DNA of 64,000 nucleotides from an uncultured Eubacteriales bacterium (GTDB lineage: Bacteria > Bacillota > Clostridia > Lachnospirales > Lachnospiraceae), in NCBI GenBank assembly GCA_900314845.1, contig OMWV01000004.1, positions 1 to 64,000 on the forward strand, read 5' to 3'. Each line of letters begins with the position of its first letter. Within the stretch, counting starts at the first letter, position 1. This document shows positions 7,766 to 16,654 of this stretch, in pieces. The notes under the pieces are model-generated. The model was given only the letters and a program-made list of their open reading frames with translations, ran no database searches and was not told where the DNA came from. The position numbers were made by a program, and so were the translations under genes.

Positions 7766-8884
7766 GTGAAAAAGAAGACTGTGAAAGTGATTGTTGCATT
7801 GGCAATGAGTTTAACAATGGCACTAACATGTGCTGCTTGTGGAGGCGGTAAGTCAGGCGGCGGTACTGTGGCAAAGGAATCAGGTGCTGCATCAGCCGCT
7901 GCTCCTTCCGCCGGTTCTAAGGCGGATGGTAAGACCTATGAACTTACATGGGCAGGCATTGGTTCTACAGACGCTATAGACACCTGGATCGGTAATGAGA
8001 TATCCGCTCGTGTTGCCAAGGCGACGGATGATAAGGTTCAGATTAAGGTATATCCTGCCAGCCAGCTGGGCGATCTGAGCCAGGCTTACGATGAGGTTAT
8101 CAGCGGTTCGATAGATATGGGATTTTTCACGATCTATGGAAATTATGATATCAACACTGAGGCAGTTTATACTCCTTATCTGACAACAAATTATGATGAG
8201 TTCAGGACACTGTACAGCAAGGATGGATTCCTCTATAAGAGCATAGATAAGATTCAGCAGGATAGAGGGGTAAAGCTTTTGGGATTTTGGCCTTCCGGTT
8301 ATCTGGGCATCGGATTTACAAAGCTTACGACTCCGGAAGATAAGCTCTTTGACTTTACAACAAAGAAGGATGAGCTGATCCGTGTGCCTTCCATGGATAC
8401 CATGATGGCTTCCGCAAAGGCTATGGGCTTTAAGACGACAACTATTAATTATTCTGATGTTTATACATCTCTTCAGACGGGTGTCTGCGATGGATCGTGG
8501 AACGGCGGTGCGTACGCGAACTATCAGGGCTTCAGAGATGTCCTTAAATATTATGTTGATTACAAGGTCTGCAACGATGTTTATTCATGCGTAATGAATA
8601 GCAACAAGCTTGCATCACTTCCTCAGGAATATCAGGATGCCATCATTAAGATTTCTGATGAGGTTATCAATGAGGGAACAGAAAAAATTGCTGAACAGGA
8701 AGAGAAATCAAAGAAGGATATGGCTGACTACGGTATTAAGGTCATAGAACCTACAGACGAGCAGCGTGCCGAGATGCAGAAGTATTTCTTTGAAAAGGTA
8801 CTCCCTGGCTTCTCTCAGTATTACGGCGAGGACTTTATGAATCAGCTTCTTGAAGAGGCTAAGAAAGTTGATGCGAAACAGTAA
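7766..8884 (+). CDS. TRAP transporter solute-binding lipoprotein (DctP family)
   Basis: This is the extracytoplasmic receptor of a tripartite, ion-gradient-driven carboxylate importer. The start is GTG 7766 with GGGAGG 7 nt upstream. A signal peptide ends in the lipobox CAAC (Cys25), so the mature protein is lipid-anchored, as expected in a Gram-positive cell. After a glycine/alanine-rich linker the DctP domain runs from about residue 57 to the end. Arg206 in LIRVPSMD sits at the position of the conserved arginine that binds the ligand carboxylate in this family, followed by SDVYTSLQTGVCDG. The ligand is therefore probably a carboxylic acid, identity unknown. It is first in the operon. Confidence 0.9.
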   Translation: MKKKTVKVIVALAMSLTMALTCAACGGGKSGGGTVAKESGAASAAAPSAGSKADGKTYELTWAGIGSTDAIDTWIGNEISARVAKATDDKVQIKVYPASQLGDLSQAYDEVISGSIDMGFFTIYGNYDINTEAVYTPYLTTNYDEFRTLYSKDGFLYKSIDKIQQDRGVKLLGFWPSGYLGIGFTKLTTPEDKLFDFTTKKDELIRVPSMDTMMASAKAMGFKTTTINYSDVYTSLQTGVCDGSWNGGAYANYQGFRDVLKYYVDYKVCNDVYSCVMNSNKLASLPQEYQDAIIKISDEVINEGTEKIAEQEEKSKKDMADYGIKVIEPTDEQRAEMQKYFFEKVLPGFSQYYGEDFMNQLLEEAKKVDAKQ

Positions 8885-8928
8885 TCAAAGATATCTGCAA
8901 TGTGGTTATCAATCTGAGAGGAGAGAGA

Positions 8929-9456
8929 ATGAAACCAATCGAAAAGACTGCGATATGGAAGATTCTGGACAAGGTCATGTCTATTATTCTTGTCGTGTTT
9001 GGTCTGTGTCTAATTGTAGTCATTGGAGCAGCAGTTGTAGTGCGATATATCATGCACTCTGCCCTGTTCGGAAATGAGGAGATCCTCGCACTACTTGCTA
9101 TATGGGTCTATTGGATAGGTGGAGCTTATGGAAGTTATACCGATACGCATATTTCTGCTGATATGACTGATCTTTTCTTCAAAAACGAAAAGCTTAAGCA
9201 TTCAGTCAGAGTTGTTATTAGAGCAGTCACGGTATTTATTACAGGTTGTTTTGCCTACTGGTCAATATTCAAGTATGCAATTCCGAACCTTGTTCATCCA
9301 ATTTACACAACAGGTCTTCGTATCCCTAAATACACGAGCCAGTTGGCTATGACGATAGCATTTTGCCTGATGTTTTTTTACGCGATCTACCATTTTATCA
9401 GAACGATACACCCTATGAAAGAAGATGCGGCTGAGACAGGAGGTGGTGCTGCATGA
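8929..9456 (+). CDS. TRAP transporter small permease (DctQ family)
   Basis: The protein (175 aa) has four predicted membrane helices, at about residues 18-40, 48-66, 88-108 and 130-150, with the family segment EEILALLAIWVYWIGGAYG in the second. It bridges the binding protein and the large permease. The start at 8929 was chosen over an upstream codon because AGGAGAG precedes it and MKPIEK fits family N-termini. Its stop overlaps the start of the large permease by 4 nt (ATGA), implying translational coupling. Confidence 0.88.
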   Translation: MKPIEKTAIWKILDKVMSIILVVFGLCLIVVIGAAVVVRYIMHSALFGNEEILALLAIWVYWIGGAYGSYTDTHISADMTDLFFKNEKLKHSVRVVIRAVTVFITGCFAYWSIFKYAIPNLVHPIYTTGLRIPKYTSQLAMTIAFCLMFFYAIYHFIRTIHPMKEDAAETGGGAA

Positions 9457-10763
9457 TACTTGCAATAACATTTATTATCCTTGTGGCGCTGCTGCTTCTT
9501 GGAGTACCTGTTCCTTTCAGTTTTGGAGGAGCAACGATTTTCTTGATTGCTGTATTCGGATTTGATCCCGCTGCAATTTTTGCCACCAGCTTTACTCAGC
9601 TGAGTTCTATTACTTTGCTTGCTATTCCTCTTTTCATAATAGCTGGCGGCATTATGGAGAAGGGGCATATTGGAGAAGCTCTGATTAACTGGGTAAATGT
9701 ATTTGTCGGCCGGTCAAAGGCTGGACTTACATGGGTTACAAGTATTGCATCTGCAATTTTTGGTTCAATCTGCGGCTCCGGCGCTGCCACACTTTCCTGT
9801 ATTGGATCGATCGTAGCACCCATGATGAAGGAAAAGAAGTATCCCGTAGGAATAGCGGCTGCGTGCGCTTGCTGTACTGCACCGCTTGGCCTATTAATCC
9901 CTCCTAGCGCAATGCAGATCCTGGTTGCCTGGACTCTTAACATATCGGTGCTTGCATGCTTCTTATCAACAGTTATACCGGGCATCGTACTTACAATATT
10001 GTTAGGCGTGGTTTCCCAGGTTCTGCTGCGCAACCATCACGAGATAGAAACTGAGCCCAAGGTTACCAGAAAAGAGTTTGGAAAGCTCTTTGCAAACCGC
10101 ACAAAGACAGCCATTCCTGCGCTGATCATGCCCGTTATCATTCTTGGCGGTATATATTCCGGTGCCATGACAGCTACAGAGTCAGCTGGTATTGCGGTCA
10201 TTTATTCAATCCCTGTTGCTATGTTCATTTATAAAAAACTGAATGGGCGCGGACTTGCAATGACCATCCGCGAGGGCGCTGTCTCAACAGGTGTTGTTAT
10301 GTGTATGATCGGTATCGTAATGATGATGAGCCGTATTCTTACACAGGTGGGTCTGCCTCAGCAGATCTGCAATATGCTTCTCAGCGTATCCAGCAATAAA
10401 TATGTAATTCTGCTCATGGTCAACATTTTCATGGTTATTCTGGGAATGATCATGGATGATACAAGTGCTACTCTGCTTGCAGCTCCGATACTTTTCCCGG
10501 TGATGCAGCAGATCGGCGTTTCCCCTTATCAGTTTGCAGCAATCATGGGCGTAAACATTGGTATGGGAAACATTACTCCTCCGAGCGCACCTTTCCTTTA
10601 TCTGTCTGCACGTATATTCAAGACATCTGCAGATAAGATCATGAAGCCTGCACTCTGCATGATTTTAGGAGCATATCTGCCGACACTCATTCTTACAACG
10701 ATGATACCTGATTTTTCACTGACACTGCCGAGGCTTATTCTTGGCGCAAAGCTTGGTATCTGA
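9453..10763 (+). CDS. TRAP transporter large permease (DctM family)
   Basis: The 436-residue channel subunit of the TRAP importer has about 12 hydrophobic segments. Typical DctM features are the N-terminal LLLGVPVPFSFG, SICGSGAATLSCIG around residues 103-116, the LIPPSAMQ loop near 147-154 and NITPPSAPFLYLSARI near 369-384. The repeated PPSA motifs mark the two re-entrant hairpins of the IT superfamily transport sites. It moves solute together with sodium or protons. It lies 100 nt before the flavoprotein gene, which suggests that the enzymes downstream act on the imported compound. Confidence 0.92.
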   Translation: MILAITFIILVALLLLGVPVPFSFGGATIFLIAVFGFDPAAIFATSFTQLSSITLLAIPLFIIAGGIMEKGHIGEALINWVNVFVGRSKAGLTWVTSIASAIFGSICGSGAATLSCIGSIVAPMMKEKKYPVGIAAACACCTAPLGLLIPPSAMQILVAWTLNISVLACFLSTVIPGIVLTILLGVVSQVLLRNHHEIETEPKVTRKEFGKLFANRTKTAIPALIMPVIILGGIYSGAMTATESAGIAVIYSIPVAMFIYKKLNGRGLAMTIREGAVSTGVVMCMIGIVMMMSRILTQVGLPQQICNMLLSVSSNKYVILLMVNIFMVILGMIMDDTSATLLAAPILFPVMQQIGVSPYQFAAIMGVNIGMGNITPPSAPFLYLSARIFKTSADKIMKPALCMILGAYLPTLILTTMIPDFSLTLPRLILGAKLGI

Positions 10764-10863
10764 TGATTTGTCTTTTTTACGAAATGCTTTGAAATTACTG
10801 GAGGGAGAACCTCAAGTACATAAACTGTCGACATTATTTTTTGAAAGAAAAAGGAGATTTGCT

Positions 10864-12321
10864 ATGGCACTGAAAACTGGAGCACAGTACATTGCTGAGA
10901 TGAAGAAGATGCGTCCCAATGTATATAAATGGGGCAGGTTGATTGAAGATGTTACTACGGATCCGGCTACTGCAGCACATATAAAGAATGTTGCTATGTG
11001 GTACGACAAGAGTAATGATCCAAAGACACAGGATCTGTATACGACGATTTCTGCTTTATCTGGCAAGAGAGCTCATCGGTGGAACACATTGATGACATGT
11101 CCTGAAGACGTTAGAGGCAATGAGGACATGAAGAGAGATGGCTATCGCAGCTGCGGTTCCTGCATGGGACCTGTATGCGCTGGCTGGACTGTTATGAATG
11201 CTGCATATGGTCCCACCTATGATATGGATGTCGAGCTTGGTACAAATTATCATGAGCGTCTGAAGAACTTCATGATGTTTGCTGAGGAGCATGCACTTTC
11301 CATGGCTGGAGCACTTACAGATGCAAAGGGCGATCGTTCAAAGAAGCCAAATGAGCAGGAAAATGATGATGTATATCTTCATGTTTCTAAGCAGGATGAG
11401 AAAGGTGTTTATCTCTCCGGTTATAAGATTCAGATCTGTGGAACAGCGGGTGCTCAGTATGTTATGGTAATGCCTACGTCAGGTCTTAAGCCTGGCCAGG
11501 AAAAATATGCTATTGTTGCAGCTATTCCCAGAGACGCAGAGGGCCTGACTATCGTAGAGACAAGACGTCCTTCCGACTGCCGTGTCGAGGAAGAAGGCTG
11601 GGATGGTATCAAATCAGGAACGACACAGGGATTCCTGCTGTTCGATAATGTTTTTGTTCCCCATGAGCATGTTTTCTTAAATGGTGAAGTTAAGTACGCA
11701 GGAGCAATACTGGGCAACTTTACATCAATATATCGTGCGGCTATAGGCGGATGTGTTGCCGGCCAGGGCGATGTCATGATTGGTGCAGCTCTTGGAATGG
11801 CACGTGCAAATGGTCTTACACAGAAAGCTTTCCAGGATAAGCTGACCCAGATGGCAATAAACAATGAGACAACGTATGCAGGCGGTCTTGGTGCTATTTA
11901 CGCCGGGAAACAGCATCCGGCAGGTGCATGGTATCCGAATGCGCTCCTTGCACATGTTAACAAGATCCATGTGGCACTTTTACCCTGGCAGACAAAGCAG
12001 CTTGCTCAGGAAATTTCCGGTGGTGTAACAGAGACAGGATGTATGCCTTCCTATAAGGATATGATGAATCCTGAATATGGCCCTAAGCTTATAGAATCCA
12101 TGTCCGCGGCAGTAGGTGGAGAAGACAGGACAAAGATGGCACGTCTTGTTGAGTGGCTGACAGTCGGCAGCGGTATCCCTGGATGTATGCATGGCGGCGG
12201 CTCACCGGATACAGCAAAAGCTGTTGTTAAGGGAGCTACTAAGTGGGATACTTATGTCGATTATGCGAGAAATTTAGCAAACGTTGAAGCTCCGCTCAAG
12301 GAAGAAAAGAAAAAAAGATAA
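10864..12321 (+). CDS. HpaB/4-hydroxybutyryl-CoA dehydratase superfamily flavoprotein
   Basis: The 485-residue protein belongs to the acyl-CoA-dehydrogenase-like superfamily that contains 4-hydroxyphenylacetate 3-hydroxylase (HpaB) and the FAD/[4Fe-4S] 4-hydroxybutyryl-CoA dehydratase/isomerase (AbfD). In an anaerobic setting the dehydratase or isomerase type is more plausible than an oxygenase. FAD-site segments such as SGYKIQICGTAGAQ (about 185-198) and FDNVFVPHEHVF (260-271) are present. The cluster region is unusual: Cys97, Cys100 and Cys105 lie in SCGSCMGPVC, Cys297 in AIGGC, and Tyr290 stands where AbfD has its ligand histidine. No CoA-transferase gene is nearby. The substrate is unknown. 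The start has GGAGA upstream. Confidence 0.82.
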   Translation: MALKTGAQYIAEMKKMRPNVYKWGRLIEDVTTDPATAAHIKNVAMWYDKSNDPKTQDLYTTISALSGKRAHRWNTLMTCPEDVRGNEDMKRDGYRSCGSCMGPVCAGWTVMNAAYGPTYDMDVELGTNYHERLKNFMMFAEEHALSMAGALTDAKGDRSKKPNEQENDDVYLHVSKQDEKGVYLSGYKIQICGTAGAQYVMVMPTSGLKPGQEKYAIVAAIPRDAEGLTIVETRRPSDCRVEEEGWDGIKSGTTQGFLLFDNVFVPHEHVFLNGEVKYAGAILGNFTSIYRAAIGGCVAGQGDVMIGAALGMARANGLTQKAFQDKLTQMAINNETTYAGGLGAIYAGKQHPAGAWYPNALLAHVNKIHVALLPWQTKQLAQEISGGVTETGCMPSYKDMMNPEYGPKLIESMSAAVGGEDRTKMARLVEWLTVGSGIPGCMHGGGSPDTAKAVVKGATKWDTYVDYARNLANVEAPLKEEKKKR

Positions 12322-12341
12322 TTAACATTCCTTTCTCTTTC

Positions 12342-12383
12342 TCATAGGATGTTTGTTGTCTGCAAGCAATAGGCATCCTATGA
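12342..12383 (+). terminator. Hairpin between flavoprotein and oxidoreductase genes
   Basis: TCATAGGATG (12342-12351) pairs exactly with CATCCTATGA (12374-12383) around a 22-nt loop, and a T-rich stretch (TTTATTTTTTAG) begins shortly after. It may be a partial terminator or a processing site that separates the expression of dctPQM and the flavoprotein from the downstream enzymes. Confidence 0.5.
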
Positions 12384-12430
12384 TAATCAGATTTATTTTT
12401 TAGAACATTATTATCAGGAGGATGAAAAAA

Positions 12431-12991
12431 ATGCTTGAAGTAAGATGGCATGGGCGTGGAGGCAATGGAGCATTTACAGCTGCAAAGCTTCTTGGCTACG
12501 CCGCTTCGGTAAAAGGGGGAAAATATGCGCAGGCTTTCCCTTCATTTGGACCTGAACGCCGAGGCGCACCGGTACAGGGATTTACCAGGATTAGTGATGA
12601 GGTCATTACAGATCATTCACAGGTCTATACCTGTGACAGCGTTATCGTGCTTGATGACACACTTTGTGATGTTGTTGATGTTACGGCTGGTCTGAAAGAA
12701 AACAGTACTCTTATCATTAACAGTTTACAGAGTAAGGAAGAGTTTATGGCTCGTCCGAATTTTAAAAATGTAAAAAATCTTTACATTATCGATGCAACAG
12801 ACATCGCTCTCAAGATTTTAGGTGCTCCTATTGTTAACACAGTCATGCTTGGTGCAGCTGTCGGAGTGACAGGTATGGTATCTATTGAGGCAATTGAGGG
12901 TGCGGTTGATGGAATGATGGCTCCTAACCTTCGTGAGAAAAATAAAAAAGCGATCCGCTGTGCATATGATCTTATGAAAGGAGCTAAATGA
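12431..12991 (+). CDS. 2-oxoacid:ferredoxin oxidoreductase, gamma subunit
   Basis: This 186-residue protein is the catalytic gamma domain (PorG type) of a multisubunit 2-oxoacid:acceptor oxidoreductase, which converts a 2-oxoacid and CoA to acyl-CoA, CO2 and reduced ferredoxin. The start has the family's WHGRGGNG motif (residues 6-13) and AFPSFGPERRGAPVQGF (about 36-52), both close to CoA/TPP contacts. The start was moved to 12431 because AGGAGG at 12416-12421 abuts the earlier in-frame ATG. The order gamma-delta-alpha-beta is that of pyruvate:ferredoxin oxidoreductases of the four-subunit type. Confidence 0.9.
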   Translation: MLEVRWHGRGGNGAFTAAKLLGYAASVKGGKYAQAFPSFGPERRGAPVQGFTRISDEVITDHSQVYTCDSVIVLDDTLCDVVDVTAGLKENSTLIINSLQSKEEFMARPNFKNVKNLYIIDATDIALKILGAPIVNTVMLGAAVGVTGMVSIEAIEGAVDGMMAPNLREKNKKAIRCAYDLMKGAK

Positions 12992-12992
12992 T

Positions 12993-13295
12993 ATGAGTAA
13001 GCCCAAGGTAGGTTCAAATGTTCATATTCCTACTTCTTATGATTCTATGTTCTTTGGAGCCAGCAATGGCGTAGGATGTTTGCCCACAGTAAACTCCGGA
13101 TTCCGGACATTTCATCCGGTATTTGATTATGATACCTGCATTAATTGCAATATGTGCTGGATTTACTGTCCAGAGGGATGTATTGACAGATCATCCGGCA
13201 GGATGGAAGTCGATATGGATTACTGCAAAGGCTGCGGTATATGCGCCCATGAGTGCCCCAAGAAATGCATAACAATGGTAAGGGATGGTGAATGA
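12993..13295 (+). CDS. 2-oxoacid:ferredoxin oxidoreductase, delta (ferredoxin) subunit
   Basis: A 100-residue PorD-type subunit carrying two [4Fe-4S] clusters that pass electrons from the catalytic core to ferredoxin. Both cysteine motifs are complete: CINCNMCWIYCPEGC, starting near residue 49, and CKGCGICAHECP, starting near 78. The tryptophan inside the first motif is typical of PorD. The start lies 1 nt after the stop of the gamma gene, and the stop overlaps the region before the alpha start by design of a tight operon. Confidence 0.92.
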   Translation: MSKPKVGSNVHIPTSYDSMFFGASNGVGCLPTVNSGFRTFHPVFDYDTCINCNMCWIYCPEGCIDRSSGRMEVDMDYCKGCGICAHECPKKCITMVRDGE

Positions 13296-13296
13296 T

Positions 13297-14463
13297 ATGA
13301 GCAAAGATTTCCTTTCTGCAAATGAAGCTGCTGCATACGGCGTATTACTTTCTCGCCCCAAGGTAGTCTCTGCTTATCCTATCACTCCGCAGACTACACT
13401 GGTTGAAAAACTGGCTGATTTCCTTGCACAGGGAAAAGGTCATTTTAAGTACATGATGGTTGAGAGCGAGCATAGTGCTATGGCTGCCGCACTTGGTGTA
13501 TCCATGATGGGTGCTCGAGTATTTACGGCGACATCCTCTCAGGGTCTCTTATATATGTGTGAAATGCTTCACTATGTCAGTGGTGCACGTCATCCTATCG
13601 TTATGGTGGATGCAAACCGTTCTACAGCTACTCCCTGGAATATTTACGGTGATCAGCGTGACGTTTATGCAATGCGTGATGCAGGATGGATCATGCTTTT
13701 TGCAGAAAGTGGCCAGGAGGCGCTTGATACTGTAATTCAGGCTTACAGGATAGCAGAAGATCCTACGGTAATGACGCCGGTAATGGTAAATCTTGACGGA
13801 TTTACCCTGACGCATACCTATGATCTGGTGGATATACCGGACCAGGAACTGGTTGATAAGTACTTACCTCCACTTAATACTACTAACAAAATGGATCCGA
13901 ATGATCCCAAGACTCTTTGTATGACAGTTGGTCCGGATTTCCACTCAGAGGGACGTTACCTGCAGCAGAAGGCTTTTGAGAATGCTGCTGAGGTAATTGT
14001 AAAGGCAGATAAAGAATATGCAGCACTGACAGGCCGTTCATACGGTGGCATGATCGAGGAGTACAGATGCGAGGATGCGGAACTTGTTCTTGTAGCAACA
14101 GGAAGTGTAGCTGGAACAACACGTATTGTCGTTGATGGACTTCGTGCTCAGGGCAAGAAAGTTGGACTTGTAAAAGTCAGATGTTATCGTCCATTCCCGA
14201 AGGCATATTTTGCTGGACTTGAAAACAGGTTTAAGGGTGTTGGCGTTATTGACCGCAGTATTTCGTTTGGTTTTGACGGCACTCTCTTCTCAGAAGTTAA
14301 ATCGGCTATGTACGGATCTGGCGCTAAGGTACAGGATTATGTAGTTGGTCTGGGTGGACGTGATATTCCGAAGGAATTGATAGCGCAGATGTTTGAAAAA
14401 ATTGAGAAGCGTGTTGAAGGCGTTCAGGAAGATGAAGTTCAGTTCTTAGGAATGAGGTGGTAG
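13297..14463 (+). CDS. 2-oxoacid:ferredoxin oxidoreductase, alpha subunit
   Basis: The alpha subunit (388 aa) holds the pyrimidine-binding side of the TPP site and the transketolase-like C-terminal domain. YPITPQT (27-33) is the family signature, with ESEHSAMAAALGVSMMGARVFTATSSQGL following as separate conserved blocks around 60-85. The length and the absence of fused ferredoxin domains match PorA rather than indolepyruvate or fused pyruvate enzymes. The start at 13297 is preceded by GGTGA and avoids the longer frame that overlaps the delta gene. The 2-oxoacid used cannot be fixed from sequence alone; pyruvate or a short-chain relative is favoured by gene order. Confidence 0.9.
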   Translation: MSKDFLSANEAAAYGVLLSRPKVVSAYPITPQTTLVEKLADFLAQGKGHFKYMMVESEHSAMAAALGVSMMGARVFTATSSQGLLYMCEMLHYVSGARHPIVMVDANRSTATPWNIYGDQRDVYAMRDAGWIMLFAESGQEALDTVIQAYRIAEDPTVMTPVMVNLDGFTLTHTYDLVDIPDQELVDKYLPPLNTTNKMDPNDPKTLCMTVGPDFHSEGRYLQQKAFENAAEVIVKADKEYAALTGRSYGGMIEEYRCEDAELVLVATGSVAGTTRIVVDGLRAQGKKVGLVKVRCYRPFPKAYFAGLENRFKGVGVIDRSISFGFDGTLFSEVKSAMYGSGAKVQDYVVGLGGRDIPKELIAQMFEKIEKRVEGVQEDEVQFLGMRW

Positions 14464-14465
14464 TC

Positions 14466-15371
14466 ATGGCAATTAATCTTAAAAATCTGCCTGAGGATGA
14501 AATATTTTATGGTGCTAAGACCTGTCAGGGATGCGGCGGTCTGATGGCATGCCGTATGGTTATGAAGGTTATCGGTCCGAAATCATGTATAGCGATTCCT
14601 GCAGGCTGTATGTCAGCTACTACTACTGTTTATCCTCAATCATCACTTTTTGTAAATAACACAGTTACCGCATTCCCTGGCCTTGCTTCTACGATTGCCG
14701 GTATGTCAGTTGGCGGCGAAGTAATGGGATGGGATGAGGATACAACTTATGTAGCATTCGGCGGTGATGGCGGTACCGTTGATATCGGTATTCAGGCACT
14801 GTCCGGAGCAGCAGAAAGAAATGACAATATTCTTTATGTCTGCTACGACAATGATGCTTACATGAATACAGGCAATCAGAAATCAGGAAGTACTCCCGAA
14901 TATGCCTGGAGTACGACCACTCCTACGGGACCCTGTTCAAAGGGTGCAAAAAATAAGTACAGGAAGAGCCTGATTGAGATTGTGGCTGCCCATAGAGTTC
15001 CTTATGCGGCTACTGCAAGTATCGCGTTCCCTATGGATCTGCTTCGCAAGGTTGAAAAGGCAAAGCAGTATCGTGGATGTAGAGTTCTTCATATTATGTC
15101 ACCTTGTCCTACAGGTTGGGGTTATGACCCTTCCAAGACGGTAGAACTTGCAAAGCTCGCCGTTGAGACAGGTATGTGGTGGCTTGGAGAGTATGAGAAT
15201 GGAGAATTCAGACTTACCTATAAGCCGAAGAAACTTCATGAATCCACAGAGGCATATTTTAAGGGTCAGCGTCGTTTCCGTCATCTGCAGCCTGAAGATA
15301 TTGCAGAAATTGACAGGAATCGTGATAACGAATGGAAGCGTCTGAAGCGCGTTTTCAATATAAACGAGTAG
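14466..15371 (+). CDS. 2-oxoacid:ferredoxin oxidoreductase, beta subunit
   Basis: The TPP-diphosphate/magnesium subunit (301 aa). GDGG at 100-103 with the downstream NDAYMNTGNQ segment is the TPP signature. Four cysteines in the PorB arrangement (Cys20, Cys23, Cys48 and Cys213 in SPCPTGW) should bind the proximal [4Fe-4S] cluster. The start at 14466 follows GAGGTGG inside the end of the alpha gene; the two genes are separated by 2 nt. Together with the three preceding genes it gives a complete oxidoreductase. Confidence 0.92.
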   Translation: MAINLKNLPEDEIFYGAKTCQGCGGLMACRMVMKVIGPKSCIAIPAGCMSATTTVYPQSSLFVNNTVTAFPGLASTIAGMSVGGEVMGWDEDTTYVAFGGDGGTVDIGIQALSGAAERNDNILYVCYDNDAYMNTGNQKSGSTPEYAWSTTTPTGPCSKGAKNKYRKSLIEIVAAHRVPYAATASIAFPMDLLRKVEKAKQYRGCRVLHIMSPCPTGWGYDPSKTVELAKLAVETGMWWLGEYENGEFRLTYKPKKLHESTEAYFKGQRRFRHLQPEDIAEIDRNRDNEWKRLKRVFNINE

Positions 15372-15400
15372 TGAAAATCAATCACAGAAAGGAGAAAATT

Positions 15401-16627
15401 ATGAATGATTTAAGCTATTTGAAAGATTATCCCATTGCAATTTTGGGAGCAGGTGCTGTTGGCAAGACTGTAGGTGCTGATTGTGTATTAGCAGGACAGA
15501 AGGTTCATATTTGTGATCTTCCCCCGTTTTCAGAATCTACGCTGAAGGATCTGGATAAGACAGGCCTTACGATCGAAGGTATGCAGACAAACCGTTTTGC
15601 TTTTTATCGCGGCGGTACTGCTCATTTCGATCTTATTACCGATGATGTTGCTGAGTGTGTTAAGGGCTGCAAGCTCGTTGTTGTTTGCACACCGGCTGTA
15701 GGTCATAAGTTCTTCTTTGAAAAACTTATCCCTGCTCTTGAGGATGGTATGATTGTCCATATGATCCCTGACAACTTTGGATCACTTCTTCTTCGCAAGA
15801 TGATGCGTGAAGCTGGCTGTGATAAGAAGATTATCATTGGCGGATGGTCATCAGCTCCTTATGGAACTCGTTTTGTAACAGAGGGCGGACTTCCTATGCC
15901 TAAGGTGGCTCCTATCTATAGAGCAATCACTCTCCGTGGTGCATCACTTCCCAGCACTGATCAGGAAGTATTCCTGGAATCTTCTAAGTATATCGGCGCA
16001 TTTGATGCCATTACTCAGGGCCTTGGCGTTGAAGGCGGACATACAGTTATGGATATCGGTTTCTCCAATGTTAACCCTGTTATTCATGTTCCCGGTACTA
16101 TCCTTGGTGCTAGTACAATGGAGAACTGGGGCGTAATTTACGGCGAGAATAAGTATGATTACTCTATTTACAGCCATACATTTTCACCTTCTGTTTCAGA
16201 AGTACAGTGGGCTTTCTATAATGAAGAGAAGGCACTTGCGGATACTATGGGTGTAGGAATTCAGCCGTTCGATCGTGACATCTTCTTCCAGCGTACAAGC
16301 GTTTTAGGACCTGAATACATGGGCGACGGTGTAAATGTTCCGTTTACAGAGCAGTGGACAACCGGATATGGCACTGGTCCTTTCACCATCCAGAATCGTT
16401 ATGTGACTGAAGATGTTCCTATCGGATGCCACATGTATCATGAACTGGGAAAGAAGTTTGGTGTACCTACTCCTGTAGTAGATGCTTTCATCACTCTTGG
16501 CAGCGTTATGACAGGTAAGAATTTCTATGAGACAGGTATCACATGCAAGGATATTGGTATCGATCATATGACAAAGGAAGAGCTGCTTAAGTACCTTGAT
16601 GAGGGTATTTATACTCCGGCCAAGTAA
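15401..16627 (+). CDS. NAD(P)-dependent opine dehydrogenase family protein
   Basis: A 408-residue protein with an N-terminal Rossmann domain (GAGAVG at 16-21) and a C-terminal domain of the octopine/nopaline dehydrogenase type. NPVIH at 225-229 is the family's catalytic NPxxH motif, giving His229. Such enzymes reversibly join a 2-oxoacid and the amino group of an amino acid or amine, with NAD(P)H, to form an N-(carboxyalkyl) product. In a cluster with a 2-oxoacid oxidoreductase, the oxidative, cleaving direction is plausible: opine to amine plus 2-oxoacid. Ketopantoate-reductase-like enzymes share the first domain but lack this motif. AAGGAGA precedes the start. Confidence 0.82.
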   Translation: MNDLSYLKDYPIAILGAGAVGKTVGADCVLAGQKVHICDLPPFSESTLKDLDKTGLTIEGMQTNRFAFYRGGTAHFDLITDDVAECVKGCKLVVVCTPAVGHKFFFEKLIPALEDGMIVHMIPDNFGSLLLRKMMREAGCDKKIIIGGWSSAPYGTRFVTEGGLPMPKVAPIYRAITLRGASLPSTDQEVFLESSKYIGAFDAITQGLGVEGGHTVMDIGFSNVNPVIHVPGTILGASTMENWGVIYGENKYDYSIYSHTFSPSVSEVQWAFYNEEKALADTMGVGIQPFDRDIFFQRTSVLGPEYMGDGVNVPFTEQWTTGYGTGPFTIQNRYVTEDVPIGCHMYHELGKKFGVPTPVVDAFITLGSVMTGKNFYETGITCKDIGIDHMTKEELLKYLDEGIYTPAK

Positions 16628-16654
16628 TTGTTTAGCAGGAAGGAGTTGAAAGCT

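Noticed and set aside
10864-12321. Calling the flavoprotein a 4-hydroxyphenylacetate 3-monooxygenase
   Set aside because: The surrounding genes are oxygen-sensitive ferredoxin enzymes, the cysteine set is unlike HpaB, and no flavin reductase partner (HpaC) is present.
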